Source: Ceratothoa steindachneri (taxonomy: Eukaryota; Arthropoda; Malacostraca; Isopoda; Cymothoidae). From it: DNA of 64,000 nucleotides. Under the pieces are notes generated by a model that searched no databases, was not told where the DNA came from, and was given only the letters and a program-made list of their open reading frames with translations. This document shows, one piece after another, positions 11,335 to 22,904 of this stretch. Position 1 is the first letter of the stretch. Every line of letters begins with the position of its first letter. Location of the stretch: NCBI GenBank assembly GCA_963969495.1, contig OZ018321.1:189052485-189116484 (forward strand), in the 5' to 3' direction. A program made the translations under genes and the position numbers.

Positions 11335-12200
11335 AAGAGCGCTCTCTTGGCAGCAATTACAGATGGACTTTTCAACGCAAAAACATTTAACCTAATTCTT
11401 AGACTATATTAAAAAATCAGTAATAACAAAAATAAAATAAGACAAAAAAGACAAACAAAACCCGAAACAAAACAAATGACCCAAAACAAGAACAAATCAA
11501 AGAGAAAAGGCATGCTCCGTCATCGGAGGAGGTCCAGCTCTCCCAGCGTTCGAGCAAGGAACCAGTGGAGGATGACTTCTTCTTCCAAAATCTCAATAAT
11601 TCCACAACCAGGCTTACACGAACCGGGCCCAAATACAAGGGATACACAGTAGAGATCCTGCTCGTCCCGCTACTGGGACAGGTGGCGTACACGACGATCT
11701 CCTAAACTGGGCCACTCAACATGAATGTGTCGGACACTCTGGAGTACCACGCAGTCATCACAGTAATGTTCAAGGTAGTGCTCTATTAAATGGCGGTGCT
11801 TCCAGCGAGTCTCCCTGATTTCCAGAGAAGCGAAGACAACCTGGAGATGTTGGACCATTGGAGCAGGCTGGGTCCATGGGAACAGTCACGGAGAGAAAGA
11901 ACATATCTTTCGGTTTCCGTCAGCCCTCTCCCCTCTTTTCTGTCAGGTAACCATCAAGATTGACCTGATTCCTGCCATATAGTCAATGTGGGAAAGAGAA
12001 AAATGCTAGGACGGCCACACAGTCCTTGCGAATTATTTAGTACCTTCCTCAACGCGCTTCGTAAAGCCACGACAACTTCAAACGGACGGAACATGCTTGG
12101 AAGCCGACCCCTTTCACGGATTGGGAGCCATCCGTTTACATTGGCGCGGTTCCAGCCTGACACAACCTGCGCTTTAATAGTTATAACGCGTGAACTTTAA
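11335..12200 (-). pseudogene. I-type non-LTR 3' end relic (RNase H, CCHC tail, 3' UTR)
   Basis: Read on the minus strand from 12200 downward this aligns with the 3' part of the intact element. GRLPSMFRPFEVVVALRSA matches its VGFHAVSPLFEVSGALPGA region at the start of RNase H. An internal deletion then jumps to the ...HTDYMAGIR region. YCDDCVVLQSVRHIHVEWPSLGD (11670-11858) matches YCNDCVVPQTVRHILVECPSLGD, with one zinc-ligand Cys changed to Trp. The homology continues through the stop into the 3' UTR, including two hairpins (11664-11679 and 11389-11405) that correspond to hairpins in the intact copy. The boundary near 11335 is approximate. Open frames 11954-12163 and 11417-11692 are parts of this relic. 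Confidence 0.8.
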
Positions 12201-13527
12201 TAGCAGCACGGCAAGATATACCTAAATATGGTAGTTAACGGCGCCATAGAGGTTTAAGAATACGTCATATTCAAAGTTGGCGCGTTTATAAGGAAATCAC
12301 AGGAAAAAGTCATTGCAAAAAATCGAGGTTGTTTGAGGACAGTGATATGTGAATTTTTCAACATTAAGGACAATGATCCCCATCTATTTAACTGAATTCT
12401 GCAAGCGTCTGCCCACCACTTGGATTGATTAGGTACTTCCACGAGAGGTTCTACAAATCTCTCATTCGGGGCTCTGAGAAGGAGAAATGTCATCGGCAGC
12501 CGCGCTTCCATTCAGTGGAACTTCGCCTTATCAAAGCTGGCTGACGATTGAATATCAAAAGATAAGAAAATGCCCTTTATGAAAGTGAAGCCAGACTGCT
12601 ACCACCTAAAAATCACATCAGATATAAATTGTGGTTCGCACCTGCCTAGCCTCCATCCAATGGATAAGGATCTACACGAGATCAAGATGTTGGCAACGTG
12701 GGCGTATATTTACAATGCCATCACCTCCATACTTTGGTTATTCACCGTAGCTTGCTGAATCCCTGCAATGTTAGGTTTTTCCTGTCGTTTTGCCCTGACT
12801 CCTCCACAAATAAACAAGAAGGAATAGACGCAGTGAAAAACAAAGTACAACAAGCAAAAATAATGTTGAGAGCAGAGAACCGAACATTGCGAACACAGCC
12901 CAAAGAAATCTCCCTTTGACTAGGAACTCGACGAGATCCTGGAAGAAATCGAACGGTTGGATGCCACTAAAAAGCAACTGAAACAACAAACAGCAGAAAA
13001 AATAAACCTAAAAATTTATACTACCCAGCGCAACAATTTCACTGACTAGAATCAAGACAACATCCTGGACGCAATAGAAAGCGGAATCTACAAGTAGAGG
13101 TACTCGTCGGAACACGAGTAGCACACCGTAGAGAACGCTATATTCAAGGAAAATGAAATGAAGACAGGAAAAAGCCATAGGAAGAAAAAACCCAATAAAT
13201 TAAAGAAAACAAATAAACAAAACCATAAGGAAATAAAATTAAGAAAGTAAACAAAAAGATGTGATTTAACAGAAGAATAAACTAGAAGCCATCAAAAATA
13301 TAAAGAGTTGAGTCAGAATTCCTGGCGAGTGCGAAACTATGCAAATCTAATGCTTTCTTTCATTTTCGCCACTATTTTTCCATCCAACTTTTTCTATACT
13401 TTTCCCTTATACTTCTCTCACCACTTCTTTCAAACGAAAGAAAATTACAGGTATGCTACGACGTCGATTAGTAAAGGCCCTTTAGGTGAAGGAAAGAAAC
13501 AGCCCAATCTGCTTCCATTAGGCACAT
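12201..13527. other. Unassigned region with a coiled-coil-like decayed frame
   Basis: A minus-strand frame (12254-12511) has no features I recognise. On the plus strand, 12800-13080 reads in shifting frames as Lys/Glu/Gln-rich helical segments such as AVKNKVQQAKIMLRAENRTL and LDEILEEIERLDATKKQLKQ, which look like a decayed coiled coil with one stop or frameshift between them. The origin could be a gag-like ORF or a processed pseudogene; I cannot tell which. The rest (13100-13527) is A- then T-rich with no gene. Confidence 0.35.
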
Positions 13528-13569
13528 TCTCTCTCTCTCTCTCTTAAGACATTTGGGATCATGTAGAGT

Positions 13570-13617
<48 letters not shown>

Positions 13618-13619
13618 TG
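13528..13619. repeat. (CT)n and (GA)n microsatellites in inverted order
   Basis: A short (CT)n run (about 13528-13545) is followed 25 nt later by a (GA)n run (about 13571-13618). The two complementary runs can pair as a long imperfect hairpin. Confidence 0.85.
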
Positions 13620-13623
13620 GGAG

Positions 13624-14180
13624 GTGGCTAAACCTAAATCTTTCTGGCGTACAGCTTACTTCAATCAGGAAGAACAAATCCCATTCCAATTCCGCTCTTC
13701 TGTTATTTATAAAGAGCGTTGTGAGTCATGTGACTCATCGCATATTGGATGGACTATGAGATTGATCCAGTGTGACAGAAAGCTGCATCGAGAGCGTTCA
13801 ACCCCTACGATATTGGTCCTAAGCAAACCGGACGCATCGCCCATTAGAGATCATGGGCAAATATGCAAGTTCATCATTTTCATCAACAACTTCAAATTAC
13901 TTATTGGTGCTCCATTTTCTAATGATCTAAGGATTTTATAATATCTGTTTAGTTTAAAAAAAAAAAACAACTCTTTAATTTCAAACAATCAGCTACGTTC
14001 ATCCAAATTGTATAATAGTGACATAGCCTTCTCTTTTAACAATCGACTTGCATTAATTAACTCACACTAATTCTACCCATTTTGCTGACTAGCTCTTTAA
14101 TAGGATGACGAATGTTAATGTAAAACTTTTATAGTCCAGGTTCAAACAATGAGGCTGGAGCTCGAAACGTCCAAATAAAA
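13624..14180 (+). pseudogene. Penelope-like element relic, GIY-YIG endonuclease and 3' end
   Basis: The frame from 13624 contains FRSSVIYKERCESCDSSHIG, which corresponds to the SSVVYKF.C..C...YIG start of the Penelope-like GIY-YIG endonuclease; the YIG is HIG here. Further along the frame has SPIRDHGQICKF and NNFKLL then DLRIL, the conserved H..C and 'LRILESL' regions of this domain. Translation stops at 13939-13941 and the rest is non-coding. Near 14162-14172 the sequence GAGCTCGAAACGT resembles the 3'-terminal Penelope-like sequences at 35.9 and 54.0 kb, so this is probably the 3' end of a 5'-truncated copy. Confidence 0.6.
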
Positions 14181-14221
14181 ATTTTCATCTTTATAATTGA
14201 GTCCGTTTCGGAAGAAGTTCA

Positions 14222-14340
14222 AAAATCTGCATCAATAAGACCCTCGATCAGTACTTTCGGTCACAACGTTGTTCGCTCATAAATAAGGGTAAGTTAACTG
14301 CTCGGCGCGCGCAGTGAAACGCTTACTCATACTAAGTATA
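14222..14340 (+). repeat. Dispersed GC-rich repeat, copy 1
   Basis: Homologous to 15878-16010: both read CTCGATC..T..TTTCGG..CACAACGTTGTT..CTC and then a CGGCGCGCGC core followed by GAAACG.TTACTC. The two copies are direct repeats about 1.65 kb apart. Confidence 0.6.
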
Positions 14341-14589
14341 TTATATGATGTCACATGATATTGCATAATATTTCATGATATTACGTAACATCGGCCAAAT
14401 TTGGAATTTTAAATAATAGACTTTTTGATCAGCACTAAATCAGCCAAGTGTATATATTTTATATAATATCTACCTTTTATTCAAAATGAATCAATGCAAT
14501 TAAATTATAAATTTTCCTAAATGGAGATTAAATACGATGAGCATACGATGGATTTATTAAAATAAATAAAAACTTTGCTAAAAATGAAA

Positions 14590-15350
14590 TATTCACACAA
14601 ACTTATTACTATTTACAGATCAAAAGTAACTTTCAATATCAATGCAAAATTAGTGTGAATTTTTGGGCCGATCCTCACGAACCCTATGTAGTAAAAAATG
14701 AGCGATAAATTTTACAATGAAACTGATAAGTGCTAAAAAAAAGCATTGAAATCGTAATTTTATTATTAACGGTATCATATATTTAACGTTTTAAGTAATT
14801 TTTATTTTCAATGCTTAGAAAGAAAATAGGGGATTTTTTGAGTATTTGAATAATAATTTCATCTTAGTTTGGTTATGACCTATATTTTTTATCAAAATTA
14901 TTTCTAATAATTCTTTTATAATATCAAACAACAAAATGGTAAAGTCCAGAAATAAATATAAGTATCGAAATTTTGTGGAATTTTTAAAACCCAAAGAATT
15001 ACAAATGGTGAAGTTCAGAAAATTCATTTTTATATATCTTCTATAACCCTATATTTTAGCAACGTGATATTTTGAAAGGGGGGAAATTTAGTTTAGAGTT
15101 CCTTTTTAAATTATTATAATCTGCAAAGATCAGAAAATTTATAAAAATTTAACAATGGCTTCTTTATATAAATTTTAAATTTTAATCTTAGTAGTGAAGC
15201 GCAAGTTTCCCACGTAGGGGGGGAGTGGCGAAGCCATTGCCTGCTCTTTCTAGTTTAAATCTTTCAAATACAACTTTTCAAAGAGTTTATTATTTGCGAG
15301 TCAAAGTTTGGCTAAATTTAATGCGAACATTCTAAATCATGATTTTGTTT
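14590..15350 (+). repeat. Composite dispersed repeat, copy A (outer repeat plus inner 0.41-kb module)
   Basis: The outer parts (14590-14830 and 15240-15350) match the inverted copy at 24125-24510. The inner part (about 14832-15243) is absent there but matches 38516-38937 in inverted orientation. The inner module ends in a hairpin-forming GTGGCGAAGCCATTGCC. The open frame 14815-15027 (minus) lies across it and shows no family resemblance. Confidence 0.65.
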
Positions 15351-15877
15351 AGGATATTTGTTTGTGGTCTTCTACAATGCTAAATTTGATACCAATTAGA
15401 ATAATGGTTTTATAATTTGACCTGGGTTCTTCTCGCCTACCTCACACAAACTATAGTTGATGATTCAATCTCCCATGTCCAAACATTCTAAGACTCCTCT
15501 TCACATCTTTCTAGACCTTTGCAACTAGCAGTGTCACCTGGTTTCCCTTTAAGATTTTTTGGAGGTCTTCAAAGTTGAATTGGTTCCCTCTGTGTACGCC
15601 CACATCGACAGGAGTGGGTATATTACAGAAGTTCTCCAAACATGCGCACAACTGAGTGTTAAAAACTTAACTCGCTCACCAAAGTTGTCACCTAGTTCCT
15701 CGCCAGAATAATGACTAGCCTATGTTATACTGAAGGCTTCAAATATAACGTCATGTTATAAGATATTTCACTTTTGTGTTTAAACATTGAATGAGCCATT
15801 CGTATCACTTAGTACACGAATTGTTACTATTATCCCTTTGCGTCAAATGTTAGTCAATTTTGATTTCATCCTGTCAG

Positions 15878-16010
15878 AAATCTGTATCTAAGACGCTCGA
15901 TCTGTTTCGGCGACCACAACGTTGTTTGCTCTTAACTAATGGTCATTCACGCGTGCGCGTAAACTGCCGGGCGCGCGCGGGGAAACGTTTACTCCTTTAA
16001 GTATATGAAG
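15878..16010 (+). repeat. Dispersed GC-rich repeat, copy 2
   Basis: Direct-repeat partner of 14222-14340, with the same CACAACGTTGTT and GGGCGCGCGCG core. It lies just upstream of the promoter-like block at 16030-16392. Confidence 0.6.
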
Positions 16011-16029
16011 TGCTGCCGGCAAGAGGGGC

Positions 16030-16392
16030 GCAACCCGCAATCTCCACATTTTCAATTTCCCACTGAAAACGTTGGTTGCACGCTCCTCTGTTTCGTGGTA
16101 CCAAAGGACAGGCAATACTGGACCTTATAGCCTTGATACATAATGTATAGCAACAGGTGGTAATGCGTTATTTTTTCAATAGTCGCTTTGCCGTTAGCGT
16201 GCAAAAAAGAGATCACAGCTCCTCCACCTCCACCCAATCAGCGAGCCGCGTTTACACGCTCTAGCCGCAAGAACCATCTCTCAGCCAATCACGCACGCCG
16301 AACCATTCTTCCTGCCTCAGTCACGCGCCTCCACCTCCAACACGAAGTGTCAACGCATTATCGAGTGCTGTTTGCTTTGTACCTATTTTATC
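16030..16392 (+). promoter_or_regulatory. CCAAT-box promoter-like block before the DUF7869-type gene
   Basis: A CpG-rich block in AT-rich surroundings contains CCCAATCAGCG (near 16234) and GCCAATCACGC (near 16284), two NF-Y-type CCAAT boxes about 50 bp apart in the same orientation. The start codon of the downstream decayed frame is at 16393. No clear TATA box. It could be the native promoter of this TE-like gene. Confidence 0.45.
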
Positions 16393-18154
16393 ATGGATTT
16401 ATCCTCTGATTACGACTCCAGGGCTTCTGAGCAAGAAGAACAGGCTCCACCCTAAGTCCCACAAGCGGCAAAGGCTCCCTGAAAACTGATTAAGGAACGT
16501 AAATAAGTGCAATCGTGATCCAAGAGAAGCCTACACCAGCCAGGCCACCAAGAAGATGATATAAAAGAGAAAGTTTGGAAGTCTCTGTACTTGTCATGAC
16601 CGATTTTTGCCAAAGTTGGGGCGGATAGCATTCAAGTGATTTTCAGGGCCTACTAGGAAATGGAAAACTACGATGCACAGTCATGTTACATTGCATCTAG
16701 GGTCCCTGAAATACCTGTGAAACGACCTACAAAAAAGCATATTTAGCCCAAACGAAAGTGTGGCTGCCATTACTTTGTTCTGGTCAACGGGAGTCCTGTT
16801 ACAGTTGGTAAGACTGCCTTTCTCAACATTCATGACATCAGTGAAAAACGTATGCGGAATGAAAAGTTAGAGAGCAAGGCATCGACGACAGGAACTCCTC
16901 TAGCAGACAAATTGGGTATTAAATATAGCTGGAATAAGGTGGCAGAAAAAGGCAAGGTGCGGGTGAGACATTACAATAAAGCCTTACCTGTTTGCTCTCC
17001 ACATTATAGTCGTGCCAAGGACCCCAAGGAGGTTCCTCCTACCTGGCAGTACTCTCATTTTGCTCTACAACGCTTACAAGGACGACTCAAGGAGAAGCAG
17101 TACTTGCACACATGTTTCGTGATATTTTTAATAATGGGTTTAATATTGGCACTGCTCCTCCCCAAGTTGATACCTGGAACTTCTGCTACGAGTACTAGGT
17201 CAATGTCAAGATGCTAAAGAAGGCGAATAACGTTGGTGAGCTGCAGGTACTGAAAGTAGACAAGACTCTCCATGATGCTCATGCTAAGGTCGCTCAAAGA
17301 ATCCTGAAAGCGTATGCGTCTGACAACAACCCGAAGATAGCCTGCAGCAGACTCTACCTACACCTAGGCTTACTTCAGGTGCGCAGTATTACAAGAAAAA
17401 TTTATGGACCTACAACCTTGGCATCCACAACCTCAAGACGAAGCAGGGCTATTTCTTTGTGTTGCATGAAGGGCAAGCCAGGAGGGGATCATCAGAGATC
17501 TGTAGTTTCCTCTATATTATTTCCTCTCCAAATTCGTCGATGATGGGGTTAAGAAGCTAATAATCGTCTCAGACAACTGCTCGGGTCAAAATAAGAAGGG
17601 GAACATTGCTTCCTACTAGTTCAGGCTCATCCAGTCTCGACGTCTGGCGAAGATCGAACCCCGGCATATGGAGCCTGGTCACTTGTATTTGCCCTGCAAC
17701 ATAATCTTTGGCCGCTTAGAGCTGAAACTCCGTGGCCTTTAACTGTACACTACAGCCCACTACATAACCATCATGGAAACTGCCAGTGGCAAGAGTCCCT
17801 TCGTTGTAGTGCCGATTGAATCGACTCAATTTTTTTAATTTTGGTATCCTCGGAAGGATGGTGTCGAAGGCAAAGCAGGCTCAGTTAGGTTTCAAGGTGC
17901 TAAGGTCATCACTGTTTCGGCTGAGGAACTCAGGGCCACTACAGTTAAGAAGGGTTTGGGTAAGTTAGTGGATGACGTTCTCTGGATAATGCAGAAGAAG
18001 AAAAGTTCATACGACCCGAAGAAGCTCGATCTCAGCAAGGTCCACATACCTTTCAAGTATCACCATGGTGTTGGCCTTACAGAGGGCAAGACTTTGGACC
18101 TGAAGGACCTGCTTAAGTTCATTCCTGGAGAGTATAGGGACTTCTACAATAACT
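16393..18154 (+). pseudogene. DUF7869-type (transposon-derived, DDE-like) gene, decayed
   Basis: Pieces in several frames form one familiar arthropod protein type. From 16393 an acidic MDLSSDYDSRASEQEEQAPP start; then YFVLVNGSPVTVGKTAFLNI and HDISEKRM (16770-16860); then a linker with YLHTCFRDIF (about 17100); then HDAHAKVAQRILKAYASD (17270). The best match is the core at 17390-17600, with LWTYNLGIHNLKTKQGYFFV followed by LIIVSDNCSGQNKK. The 'NLWTYN.GIH' and 'SDNC.GQN' motifs mark the DUF7869 domain, which I take to be a DDE-like transposase fold of mobile origin. The last frame (17956-18156) carries a conserved-looking tail. At least six stops or frameshifts kill it. An alternative is a decayed domesticated copy. 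Confidence 0.65.
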
Positions 18155-18159
18155 AATTC

Positions 18160-20720
18160 GAGGCCCAGGAAGAAAGGAAGCGTAAGGGGGCAGGACTGGA
18201 GGGGGAGGAGGACGACTCCACTGACGACTGCCTTGAACTACAACTAACCCCCCATTCGTTCAAGTTATGCAAGCACAACCTCTTCTGTGGAGTGGTGAAT
18301 ATTTTACTTATAATAATGTGTACATTTATATTGAATATTTAATATTAATATTTAATTAATAATTTTTGTTTAATATTGTGAAATGTAATGTAAGTTGGGT
18401 AGGTAAAATTGGAATCTTCAACAGGGATTTTAATGAAACCACAATAACAAAAAAGATAAGTTCTTTAGCTTTTAAATGGTATCTTGGAAAGGGATGCTCT
18501 TGTCGCTTCAGGCACAAAATTAAGAAAGTGTGCGAGAGGAAAAGCTCTTTTTCATTTCACAATACATCTAAGTGCAATCGTAATTAGACTAGTTATCTCC
18601 CACATATTTTCACTACACCTGATTCACTATTTTTTTTAAGAACCTCATTTTAGAAAGTGTCTGGAAGAGCTGGAGATATAATTTCAACTTTTTGTTTAAT
18701 ATATAAAAATGTATATTACGATTAAACGCTTTTAGAAAATCAAAACTCATTTATCGCATTTTGTGAGAGAAGACTTCCATAAATCTTTGCAGTTTAGGAT
18801 CTTTCATAATTTAAGGAAATCTTTTATTGGCATGGAAAATATCGTTTAAGACCATACGGCAACTTTCAGCTAATAGGGCCATTTGAAGAAACTTACCGGA
18901 CTCTATGACATCATGTACCATTTAATCAAATTCTCTAATAAAAATTCCAATTTTCTGCGACACCATAATTATTCTCTCTTACATCAAGGAAAAACAGTTC
19001 TGATATATACCATCATAAAGAACCAGAGACCCCATTGTAAATTGCCTCAAAGTTATCAAAATTTAAAATGACAAGCTACCCAGAATTGAATTAAAATTGT
19101 TAATAAGTATTGTAAGAAAAATGTTACACTAAAATTTATGTTCTCTCCTGGCTGTCGTGCGTATCTGAAAGAGCCCAATAACTCAAGATAAAATGCTTAT
19201 TTTGAATTCGCCGTAACTCAAGCTATTTTTAAACATTTTCCGGTGACAAGGAAGAATCTTTTCGAACCCTCCCAAAATCTTTGATCAGGTCGAGGAGTCT
19301 TTTACAATAATTCAAAGCAAATTGAAATACATTCTCTTCTATTCCTTTAACCTTGATATGCAAAGACTTTCAAATCTCCGCGTATATTTGCATCAAATTA
19401 AGTAAAAAAAACAATAAAATTAATCAATTGGTTCTCCCCATAAATGAAGGCAATGTCGTTAAATAAGTTTGCGCCCGACTTTATTTATGGAAGACCGAAA
19501 TAATATACCTGTTGTAATCCGTCCCATTGTAATCTACATAGATAGACATTTATCTTTCTTTTCTAAACTATAGAGACATGTAGGACACCAAATAAACATA
19601 ACATTTTATCGTAATAGCTTTGTTTAGGAGATACAAGTTGAGGTCAAATATTTTTAAACAAGTCAGGAAAACTAATACTTCGTTGACAATGCTTGAATAA
19701 TGATTTAGGAAGTTGTACTTTGATATATTTTAAGTCTCAGTTGTTTCAGATTTTACGAAAATTATTGTCTACTATGATAATCCGTGTTCTATGGGCTTTA
19801 TATCGGTAGAGTTGGCGCAATGATACCCAAGATACATAGTTAACACAACATAACGCCTACAAACTTTATAATTGATTAGTTGTGATGGTTCCCGGGAGAT
19901 CAAAGACGAGAAACAAGAGAGCAAGAGCAGGAGGAGAGGTGCTTGATCAGGTGGAGAGAGGATAAAAGTAAGTTTGTTTACCTTTAAATGGCTGATAGAA
20001 TGTTGTCTCACATTGGCTTCTTCTTGGTTTCATTAACTCTCTTTTGAGGTAGGTTTTATGGCTGCCCTCTAGAGAGTTGCCAACTAGCCTTGTGGCATTG
20101 AATGGGACAGACACCCAGCCAATTGAGAATGGCGGTCAAATTAGCATGCTATACAATATATAAACGCTTAAAGTGATCCAGTACAATAAAAAAATAGGAA
20201 GAAGATTACAGATATTGACTATTATAAATACAAGCAATTCCACCACAGAAAAATAGAAACCGAATGTATATAAATCTCAGAAATGGAAGGAAACTTACGA
20301 TTGAAACGTCTCGTGAGATATAAATGAGAAGTTATCATTGTTCTTTCACTAACGTTGAGAATAACATGCTTGAAAACAATAGAAGACAAAGTTCAGAGGT
20401 CGAAGCGCACATCTGATTAGAGCTTCGAGTGGGTACGTTTGACCTGCATATGCATGTGTGAAAGTTCTATGAACACGTAGCTTGTGTTGCTATATAAAAG
20501 TTTGAAGATTTGTTTTGAAATGAAGTCGGATCTATTTTTTCCTCAAAATGAAGAGAGCATCTCCACAAATAGTATGTAAGGAGAGATCTCTAAGTGATGA
20601 AGATAGAGAAGGAAAAAATGTGTAGCAGATAAATAGGCAGAGATCCTCCTGTGGGTATTAAAACTAGGGTAACAAACTTTTGGTTTTGAAGTAATACAAA
20701 AGGAGTAACAACAAGGAAAG
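18160..20720. other. AT-rich intergenic, no gene recognised
   Basis: Apart from an acidic tail still attached to the decayed gene (to about 18300), I see no coding region, long repeat or TE terminus. Short frames at 18366-18587, 18883-19071 and 19772-20011 (minus) have chance-like composition. Confidence 0.45.
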
Positions 20721-21848
20721 AAGGTACCCTAAGAGACCTTACGGTCCATTCAAGGAGGGTACCTTTAGACTAGCAATCGAGCGGGCACATGGCTGCTCAA
20801 TTGTTTTGCGTCCCTAAACGGCCACTTTTCAAGACTTTGCCTAGTCTTAACTTGAACTGGTCAACAGATTCACTGTTGACAACTTCCACTGGAAGTGCGT
20901 TCCACTTACCGCAGATACTGTAAGTGAACAAATTTCCACACAGATTGCGGTTGTGACGCTTCAGTTCAAGTTTGAAGCCGTGATTGCGCGTTGTGTTCTC
21001 ACTCAGTGTGAAAATATCCCGGTAGTCAACATTGTCAAAACCCTCGAAGTATTTTTAAAACTTCGATGGGCTGACCACGCAGTCTACGGGTTTCCAGCGA
21101 GAACAGATTTAATTCCCTTAGTCTATCCTCATAACTTTTATGTCGGATAGAGGGAATCAGCTTGGTTGCCCTGGCTTGTACGCGTTCCAATCTTGCGATA
21201 TCCTTTCGAAATGAAGGACTCCAAAATTGTACAGCATACTCCAGGTGCGGTCGGACAAGTGAGTTGTACAAACACAGTAAAATCTCCTTGTTCCGATATC
21301 CAAACTGGCGCTTTATATAACCTAGCATCCTTTTGGCCTTTTTCTCCGCCTCAATGCACTGTTTTGAGAACGTGAGGTCACTAGTGATTGTTACACCCAA
21401 GTCCTTCTCAGTGTCGGTGGATTCAATAGCAGTGCCCTTAAGGATATACTAAGATTGGGGGTTTCTATGGCCGATATGCATCACTTCGCATTTGTTCACG
21501 TTAAAAGGCATTTGCCACGTGTCCGACCACTCCCCAATCTTCCCACGATCTTCCTGCAGGCGGGCAGTATTTCCATCCTTTGCAACGTTCATACCAAGCT
21601 TGGTATCGTCGGCAAATTTGGAAATCTTGGCAACCATGTCACCGTCCATGTCGTTGACGTAGATGATGAATAGTAGTGGTCCCAGGACAGAATCTTGAGG
21701 CACCCCGCTAGTAACGGGCACCCACTCAGAAGCCTGTCCATTCAGCACCACCCGTTGCCGTCTGCCACTTAGCCAGTTCTCGATACAGCCGGCTACTTTT
21801 CCGTCTATGCCCAGCGCTCGCACTTTCTGGAGAAGGCGGCTTAATAAG
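20721..21848 (-). pseudogene. CR1-type non-LTR retrotransposon, 5'-truncated RT relic
   Basis: Minus strand. LLQKVRALGIDGKVAGCIENWLSGR leads into SGVPQDSVLGPLLFIIYVND (RT block with the usual PQGS changed to PQDS) and KFADDTKLG, the catalytic FADD. After a frame change at about 21420, LGVTI-like MGVTITSDLTF, RMLGYIKRQF and VRPHLEYAVQFWSP (21035-21400) form the thumb, which is typical of CR1-group elements. A further frame gives RNHGFKLELKRHNRNLCGN, SICGKWNALPVEVV and DQFKLRL (20830-21030), the CR1-like terminus. Homology starts abruptly at about 21848, so the copy is 5'-truncated. The 3' end forms a strong hairpin (20721-20765). Confidence 0.8.
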
Positions 21849-21849
21849 A

Positions 21850-22820
21850 TTACACGATCCTCTAATGTCACTCAGAGGTAATATTGCCCATAATTGACAT
21901 GATATTCTGGCGGGAAAATAAGTTAATACCGTCATGAGGCTGAGAAGCCATGAGGCCAAACAAGAGGTAGAATAACGCAGAACAAAGTCGTGGGAACCAT
22001 AAGAGAATCGAGCCGCTTCCGCTGATAAGGCAGTAGCAAGAATTCCAAGCGTGGGGGCACAAGAAGACGTTGCCTACCTTTCCGGGCGATATCAATAAAC
22101 CCCACTGGAGTTCATCCCTATCTCCCAGTGGAGTGTTTGGTTAATGAGATGTCCCTCCTTGGCCTGAGGCATTTTTGCTTCCGGTCGGCCCATATATAAT
22201 GCTAGACACCGCCTGGAAAACTTAGTATAGACCCGCCTTTTTGCACAAGACACGTCGGTTTCTCGATTCAACTCTGTTCCTCCTTCTCAAGCTTAAAGGC
22301 AAGAATTCTAACCGAAGGAATTTAGCCCCAGTCAATTGGCTATCCCTGGATTCGGTTTTAACCTCGCCTGGCGCAAGTACTTCCTCGAGTTCACTCCTCG
22401 AGGTTAAACTCCATCGATTACGATTTACTCGTTCAATCACCTATTCCCCGGGTTGTCTTATAAAGCCTCAACCCCCACATTAGGGTTTCTTGACCATTCA
22501 ACCCGTAAAGTGTAAGTTCGTATACTGGCTCGACAGCAGCCGCTTGTGGGCTCACGTTTGAGTCTACCCGTTTGCAATCTCTTCCATTTGTATATATCGT
22601 ATACCTATTGTAGTTATTAAAGAAAATTTTGGTCCTCCTTTCCAAAGCCTGAGAGTCCCGCAGCCTTCTTTATTATACTAACGGCCAATTGAACTCGATT
22701 TTGTAGATAAATTCTTCCACGCACTCGATTGGGAACCACCCCCCTCGTGTGCCGCTGCTGGGAGACGAACGAAGGTCACTCAATTGACCTTGACCGTCCA
22801 CTCCGTCTAAATATAATATA

Positions 22821-22824
<4 letters not shown>
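21850..22824. other. Unassigned region with LTR-like promoter signals
   Basis: TATATAAT (22193-22200) is followed about 420 nt later by ATTAAA (22617-22622), a spacing that would suit an LTR, and the block is CpG-richer than its surroundings. A CCCACTGGAG...CTCCCAGTGG inverted repeat lies at 22100-22130. I could not find TG..CA ends with a target duplication, so I do not call an LTR. Confidence 0.25.

Positions 22825-22903
<79 letters not shown>
22825..22903. repeat. (TA)n microsatellite
   Basis: About 39 uninterrupted TA units. Unlike the tracts at 34.1, 36.0, 37.8 and 44.3 kb, I see no Penelope-like end beside it. Confidence 0.95.

Positions 22904-22904
<1 letters not shown>

Noticed and set aside
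22081..22700. Second solo LTR
   Set aside because: TATATAAT and ATTAAA are suitably spaced, but there are no TG..CA ends and no flanking duplication.
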